DNA from: Neorhizobium petrolearium
Lineage (GTDB): Bacteria > Pseudomonadota > Alphaproteobacteria > Rhizobiales > Rhizobiaceae
NCBI RefSeq assembly: GCF_017873175.1
Contig: NZ_JAGGJW010000015.1
Span: forward strand, 1-64,000
Direction of reading: 5' to 3'
Length of the DNA: 64,000 bases
A program made the position numbers and the translations under genes. Below the pieces are notes generated by a model. It was not told where the DNA came from, ran no database searches, and was given only the letters and a program-made list of their open reading frames with translations. This document shows, piece after piece, positions 59,841 through 64,000 of this stretch (positions within the stretch are counted from its first letter, which is position 1; every line of letters starts with the position of its first letter).

Positions 59841-60037
59841 GCCCTGAAACCAGATCACAGGCAATCGCCGCTGCCGTTATCCTTGTCGGCGCCGGCCTCG
59901 TCATCTATTTCCTGCCGACCATTGTGCTCGGCATCGGAGAGTTTTCGCCGGCGCTCGGCTTCATCGTCGGCGCGGCATTGCTGCTCGGCTTCTTCGCGAT
60001 CTTCTGGCTGAGAGCGCGCTACCAGCGGCGCAAATAG
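59837..60037 (+). CDS. Small two-span membrane protein (66 aa)
   Basis: 66 aa with two hydrophobic helices (IAAAVILVGAGLVIYFLPTI and LGFIVGAALLLGFFAIFWL) and a basic C-terminus (RARYQRRK). Its ATG overlaps the GNAT stop, indicating translational coupling. Unknown function. It converges on a LysR gene with a 6-base gap. Confidence 0.72.
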   Translation: MSPETRSQAIAAAVILVGAGLVIYFLPTIVLGIGEFSPALGFIVGAALLLGFFAIFWLRARYQRRK

Positions 60038-60043
60038 CCGTCT

Positions 60044-60943
60044 TCATGCCATGAACCGCGGCAGGGCCGCAGCCAGTGCATCGACCGCGAGGCGCACCTT
60101 CAGCGGCAGGTGCGGCGTCTGCAGCCAGAGCGCGTGGCAATCGTAGAGAAAAGGCGGCTCATCCGGCAGAAGCTGCACGAGCAAGCCTTTGCGAATGCGT
60201 TCATGCACGAGCCAACCCGGCAACCAGACTAACCCCATTCCCGCCGCTGCGGCATCGGCGACCGCGTCCAGGTCGTCGAGCCGGAACCGATTGGGCGGCG
60301 ATATTTCCAGCGGCGATTGCCCCTCGCGGGGAAAAAGCCACGGAGGGACGGGGCCTGACCGGCGGTAGACGACCGCTTGGTGTGCCGCCAGTTCTTCAAT
60401 CTTTCCCGGCCGGCCATGAGTTGCAAGATAACCCGGTGATGCGCAGACCAGCATCGGCTGGCGTGCGACGCGGCGGGCGATCACGCCGGCCCTGTCATCG
60501 AGATCGCCGGTGCGGATCGCCAGATCGTAGCCGTCCTCTGCAAGATCGATAAGTCGGTCATTGAAGGACAGATCGAGTTCGACTGCCGGATGGCGCTGCG
60601 CGAATTTCATAAGGACCGGCAGGACACAATGACGACCGAAATGCACGGGCATGGCGATCCGCAGCTTTCCGCGCGGTTCGGATTGATGGTCGGCGGCAAG
60701 CGCATCGGCCGCCTCGGCTTCCGCCAAAATCATGCGGCAGCGGTCGTAATAGGCCCGACCGAAATCCGTAAGGCTCTGGCGGCGCGTGGTGCGGTGGAGG
60801 AGGCGGACGCCGAGCCGTTCTTCGAGAAACTGCACGTGCTTGCCGACCATGGGAGCGGAAAGTTCAAGCGCGTCGGCCGCGGCCGCAAAGGAGCCCAGAT
60901 CGGTCGCCTTGACGAATACGGCCATGCTGGTCAGACGATCCAT
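60044..60943 (-). CDS. LysR-family transcriptional regulator
   Basis: 299 aa. The HTH is at about residues 1-60 (LTSMAVFVKATDLGSFAAAA, MVGKHVQFLEERLGVRLLHR), followed by the effector domain. The CrgA-like subgroup fits the length. ATG 60943 follows CAGGAG. It is divergent from a quinone-oxidoreductase-like gene, its probable target. Confidence 0.92.
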   Translation of the reverse strand: MDRLTSMAVFVKATDLGSFAAAADALELSAPMVGKHVQFLEERLGVRLLHRTTRRQSLTDFGRAYYDRCRMILAEAEAADALAADHQSEPRGKLRIAMPVHFGRHCVLPVLMKFAQRHPAVELDLSFNDRLIDLAEDGYDLAIRTGDLDDRAGVIARRVARQPMLVCASPGYLATHGRPGKIEELAAHQAVVYRRSGPVPPWLFPREGQSPLEISPPNRFRLDDLDAVADAAAAGMGLVWLPGWLVHERIRKGLLVQLLPDEPPFLYDCHALWLQTPHLPLKVRLAVDALAAALPRFMA

Positions 60944-61043
60944 ATTGAAAACTCCTGGTTTCGACTGTCGTGCCGGCAAAGCTCTTTATCGCTTCTGTGG
61001 GTGTTGGCATAGCTTATTCCGTTCAATGGTTTTGGAGTTGAGA

Positions 61044-62033
61044 ATGGCGCGCGTTGTCCGCTTCCATCAACACGGTGGCCCGGAAGTCCTGCGGATCGAG
61101 AATGTCGATGTCCCGCGGCCGGGTTCGGGCGAGGTCCGTATCCGCGTAAAAGCGCTCGGTCTTAACCGAGCCGAGGCTTTGCTGCGGGGGGGAACCTATA
61201 TCGAGACGCCGGCCCTGCCTTCGGGACTCGGGCTCGAAGCGGCGGGCATCGTCGACGCGGTCGGGGAAGGTGTGTCAGGCGTCGCGCCGGACGATGTGGT
61301 GAGCATCGTGCCGCCGATCTCCATGATCCGCTGGCCCGCCTATGGCGAGTTCGTCGTATTTCCCGAACATCTCGTCGTTAGGCATCCGCCATCGCTCGGC
61401 TTCGAGGCCGCGGCTGCCCTCTGGATGTCCCATCTTACCGCTTATGGCGCGCTGATCGATATTGCCAGGCTGCAACGAGGCGATTTCGTCATCATCACCG
61501 CAGCATCGAGCAGCGTCGGACTGGCCGCGGTCCAAATCGCCAAGCTGGTCGGTGCGATACCCGTTGCTGTCACGCGGACGTCAGCCAAGAAAGAGGCTTT
61601 GCTGGAAAATGGCGCGGCGCATGTGATTGCCTCGGCAGAGGAGGATCTGGAAGGCCGGTTGAAAGAAATTGCTGGTCCGGGCGGCGCGAGAGTGGTGTTC
61701 GATGCGGTCGGCGGATCGATCTTCGTGCCCCTGACGGCCGCGATGGCGCGGGGCGGCATCCTCATCGAATACGGCGGGCTGAGCCCGGAACCAACGCCTT
61801 TCCCGCTATTCACCGTGCTCGGCAAATGCCTGACGCTGCGTGGCTACCTGGTTCACGAGATCATCGGCGATCCGGCACGACTGGAAACGGCCAAGGCATT
61901 CATCCACGACGGACTGGAGCGGGGTTTGTTCCGACCGGTGATCGCCAGAACCTTTCCTTTCGAGGAAATCGTCGAGGCGCACCGCTTTCTCGAATCGAAC
62001 CAGCAGTTCGGCAAAATCGTTGTGACCATCTGA
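61044..62033 (+). CDS. Zinc-independent MDR alcohol dehydrogenase / quinone oxidoreductase
   Basis: 329 aa. The medium-chain dehydrogenase N-domain opens VVRFHQHGGPEVLRIENVDV, and the NADPH Rossmann motif is TAASSSVGLAAVQIAKLVGA. The zinc-binding Cys/His cluster is missing, which favours a quinone-oxidoreductase-like enzyme. GGAGTTGAG precedes ATG 61044. Probably regulated by the divergent LysR. Confidence 0.9.
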   Translation: MARVVRFHQHGGPEVLRIENVDVPRPGSGEVRIRVKALGLNRAEALLRGGTYIETPALPSGLGLEAAGIVDAVGEGVSGVAPDDVVSIVPPISMIRWPAYGEFVVFPEHLVVRHPPSLGFEAAAALWMSHLTAYGALIDIARLQRGDFVIITAASSSVGLAAVQIAKLVGAIPVAVTRTSAKKEALLENGAAHVIASAEEDLEGRLKEIAGPGGARVVFDAVGGSIFVPLTAAMARGGILIEYGGLSPEPTPFPLFTVLGKCLTLRGYLVHEIIGDPARLETAKAFIHDGLERGLFRPVIARTFPFEEIVEAHRFLESNQQFGKIVVTI

Positions 62034-62046
62034 CCGCTTTTCGCGA

Positions 62047-63093
62047 TCAGCCGCCAGCAAGGCTCGAAGCCTGCAGCGACGCGCCGAGCAGGGAAAGACC
62101 CACCAGCAGCACGAAGAGCGCACCGCCGATCTCGATCGCGTGGGTGACGCGTCGACCTGCCGGCGAGCCCGGGCCGGCGATCCTCACCGCCACGTCCTTG
62201 GCGGATACCGCCAGGATGGCGAGGATGGTCACGGTGATCGCCGTGCCGATCGACATGGCGAGTACGGAAAGCACGCCACCGAGATAGAGGCTGTTCAGGA
62301 GCGCAAAGCTCATCACCAGGATCGCGCCGGAGCAGGGTCGCAAACCGACTGCAATGATCGCCGACCAGGCTTCCCGCAGGCTGAAATCTTTCGATTTCAG
62401 CATCGCAGGGTCGGGCATATGGCTCGCGCCGCAGGTTTCGCAATATTCGCCATCGCCCTGATACTCGTGGTCGTCGATTTCGACGGCCTGGAAGTTGAGC
62501 CCGGTCGTGCTGCGGCCGGCGCCTGCGGAGGCGGCCATGGGCAAGGTGACGACGCGCATCCTGAGCGCCCGGATCTTCTTCACGAGCAGCCAGGCGCCGA
62601 AGAGAGCGACCAGCGCGAAACTTGCGATCTCCATCGCCTGGGTCGCGGCCGTCATGGTGATGCCAGAGCCGCGCAGCACGAAATAGGCCGCGCCGACCAG
62701 AAGGATCGCGACTGCGCCCTGCAGCAGGGCGGAGATGAGGGAGATGACGATACCCCGTTTGAGCTGCACCTCGTTGGCGATCATGTAGGAGGAGATCACC
62801 GCCTTGCCGTGGCCGGGGCCGGCGGCGTGGAAGACGCCATAGGCGAAGGAAAGGCCGATCAGGCCGGAGAGCGCCCACGGGTCCTCGCGCATTACCTTCA
62901 GCGCGCCGGTCAGCGCCCGGTAGAAAGCCTGCTGATGGGCGTTAATCCAGGCGAAGAAGGGGCCGAGCGGCCCGCCGATCGAAAATGCCGGTTCGGCTGA
63001 GCCCACTCCGAGCGGCGACTGTGCATGCGCCGCGCCAGCAACTGCCAGCACCGTCATGACGATGAGGGGCAGGGTCCGGCGGGACTTCAGCAT
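62047..63093 (-). CDS. NicO/RcnA-type nickel-cobalt transporter
   Basis: 348 aa. A signal-like first helix is followed by six or more membrane helices. Family motifs FAYGVFHAAGPGHGKAVISS and GLRPCSGAILVMSFAL are intact. A loop near residues 205-235 has CETCGASHMPDP, a Cys-X2-Cys/His cluster that could bind metal. GGAAGTGAC precedes ATG 63093. It overlaps the DUF1007 gene by 7 bases. Direction of transport (uptake or efflux) is uncertain. Confidence 0.9.
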   Translation of the reverse strand: MLKSRRTLPLIVMTVLAVAGAAHAQSPLGVGSAEPAFSIGGPLGPFFAWINAHQQAFYRALTGALKVMREDPWALSGLIGLSFAYGVFHAAGPGHGKAVISSYMIANEVQLKRGIVISLISALLQGAVAILLVGAAYFVLRGSGITMTAATQAMEIASFALVALFGAWLLVKKIRALRMRVVTLPMAASAGAGRSTTGLNFQAVEIDDHEYQGDGEYCETCGASHMPDPAMLKSKDFSLREAWSAIIAVGLRPCSGAILVMSFALLNSLYLGGVLSVLAMSIGTAITVTILAILAVSAKDVAVRIAGPGSPAGRRVTHAIEIGGALFVLLVGLSLLGASLQASSLAGG

Positions 63094-63734
63094 GTCACTT
63101 CCAGTCTCGTGGCGAACAGTTTTGTCATGTCGGTACCGGTCGGATCGCTGAAGAAGGCGTCGGTCAGAGACGCGCTGTTTTGCGAAATCACCTCGTCGGG
63201 ATCGGGCCGGACGACCTTGTGCTGACATTTGGCGAAGCCTGCTCCCTGCACGACCAGGTCGCCATCGGTCGGGAAATCGATCGAGGTATAGAGCGAGGGA
63301 TCGTAAATGCCGAAGGCGAGCCTGCCCTTGAGCGGGACCGGCTTTTCCGGTTTGACCGCGAAGATGACGAGAAGCTGGTTGTTTTCGTCGAGAGAGGCGT
63401 GAATCACGTCCGGCTTCTGCACCTCGAACGAAGCCCCATTCACGGTAATCGTTGTGAAGTAATGGTAATCGGCAAGCGACTTGCGCATCGTTTCGCCGAG
63501 TTCGGCAAGCTCGGCCGCGTCGAGCTTCAAGTCGGTGTTCTTGTCGAAGTCGAGCAGGACGCTGGATGAGAACACTTCGTCGAAGCGCCAGACATTGTGC
63601 AGTTCGGCGAGATTGCCGTCATTGCCGGCCACGACTTCCAGCCTCGCCTCGGCGAAGATATGCGGATGGGCGAGCGCCGGCAGCGGCACGCAAGCCGCCG
63701 CAAGCGCAGCAATGGTGAAGAATCGATATCTCAT
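63087..63734 (-). CDS. DUF1007 periplasmic protein
   Basis: 215 aa. The signal peptide ends near ALA|HPHIFAEA, which puts a His-Pro-His at the mature N-terminus, a plausible metal ligand. The DUF1007 pattern continues with VWRFDEVFSSSVLLDFDKNT and FFSDPTGTDMTKLFA. It is translated just ahead of the NicO transporter with overlapping ends, and is probably its metal-handling partner. Confidence 0.9.
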   Translation of the reverse strand: MRYRFFTIAALAAACVPLPALAHPHIFAEARLEVVAGNDGNLAELHNVWRFDEVFSSSVLLDFDKNTDLKLDAAELAELGETMRKSLADYHYFTTITVNGASFEVQKPDVIHASLDENNQLLVIFAVKPEKPVPLKGRLAFGIYDPSLYTSIDFPTDGDLVVQGAGFAKCQHKVVRPDPDEVISQNSASLTDAFFSDPTGTDMTKLFATRLEVTC

Positions 63735-63822
63735 GCGCCTCAGCTGGCTCCCGCTTCGTCCCTCGCGCTGTGCCGCACAATTGGGACGGAATTTCGACTC
63801 AACCTATGCAGAGGGTAGTCTC

Positions 63823-64000
63823 TCAATGTTGCCGGCGGAACCAGGCGGAGAGGAAATCGACGAAGCTTCTCACCTTGGCCGGCAGGTAGCGGCGATGCGG
63901 ATAGACCGCATAGATGCCCCGATCCTTGGCGATGTAGTCGTCGAAGAGCGTCACGAGTTCGCCCGACTGGATCGACGCATTGGCAATGAAATCGGGTATG
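63823..64000 (-). CDS. LysR-family regulator, C-terminal end (partial)
   Basis: About 58 residues are visible, reading in from the right edge to a stop at 63823-63825. SGELVTLFDDYIAKDRGIYAVYPHRRYLPAKVRSFVDFL is the usual tail of the LysR substrate-binding domain (split here in words, no database match made). The start lies beyond the window. Confidence 0.82.
   Translation of the reverse strand, partial: IPDFIANASIQSGELVTLFDDYIAKDRGIYAVYPHRRYLPAKVRSFVDFLSAWFRRQH

Overview
The window looks like a chromosomal segment of a fast-growing member of the Rhizobiaceae (Rhizobium/Agrobacterium/Sinorhizobium group). The grounds are high GC, densely packed genes, many ABC sugar transporters with their own LacI/SorC regulators, an alphaproteobacterial-type sitABCD manganese system, an smo/mtlK polyol operon, and RIME-like intergenic palindromic repeats. 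The assignment rests on gene content and recalled family knowledge, not on a database search. No rRNA, tRNA, CRISPR array, prophage or insertion sequence was recognised. No gene-free stretch is longer than about 300 bases.

Layout. 1-9.8 kb: a SorC-type regulator and a polyol operon (smoEFGK, mtlK, HAD phosphatase, FGGY D-ribulokinase-like kinase, SnoaL-like protein). It imports sugar alcohols, oxidises them to ketoses, and phosphorylates a ketopentose. 9.8-16.1 kb: small housekeeping and stress genes. These include an ECF41 sigma factor coupled to an AhpD-like protein behind a self-type promoter, a CysZ/EI24 membrane protein, a VOC protein with a divergent TetR, endonuclease III, and an AraC-HTH/O6-methylguanine methyltransferase fusion. 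16.1-20.2 kb: a second SorC regulator divergent from transaldolase, then an MFS transporter under a MarR regulator with two matching operators. 20.2-25.3 kb: sitABCD with two Mur-like boxes, divergent from a membrane-anchored His/Gly-rich protein of unknown function.

25.4-35.7 kb: lysS and gltX, a DASS/TrkA-C transporter, a glutathione peroxidase, TerC, and a TetR/emrAB efflux locus with two identical-type operators. 35.8-49.9 kb: carbohydrate catabolism. A LacI regulator, xylB and xylA are followed by an aldo/keto reductase/LysR pair. Then come a ribose/xylose-type ABC importer, a TIM-barrel isomerase/epimerase, a Gfo/Idh/MocA oxidoreductase and a GH1 beta-glucosidase. A near-identical palindromic operator lies before both the LacI gene and the ABC operon, so the two blocks are probably one regulon.

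50.1-64 kb: metNIQ methionine import, a CHASE4-GGDEF-EAL protein, the tRNA-modifying rhodanese TrhO, an overlapping CYTH/CHAD pair, KDPG aldolase, a DUF533 protein, a GNAT gene coupled to a small membrane protein, a LysR/quinone oxidoreductase pair, and a DUF1007/NicO nickel-cobalt pair. The window ends inside a LysR gene.

Most of the window is ordinary rhizobial chromosome. The least explained items are the His/Gly-rich protein beside sitABCD, the 30-codon leader ORF before the ABC operon, the ABC/isomerase/Gfo-Idh module, and an 18-bp motif shared by the beta-glucosidase and metN leaders.
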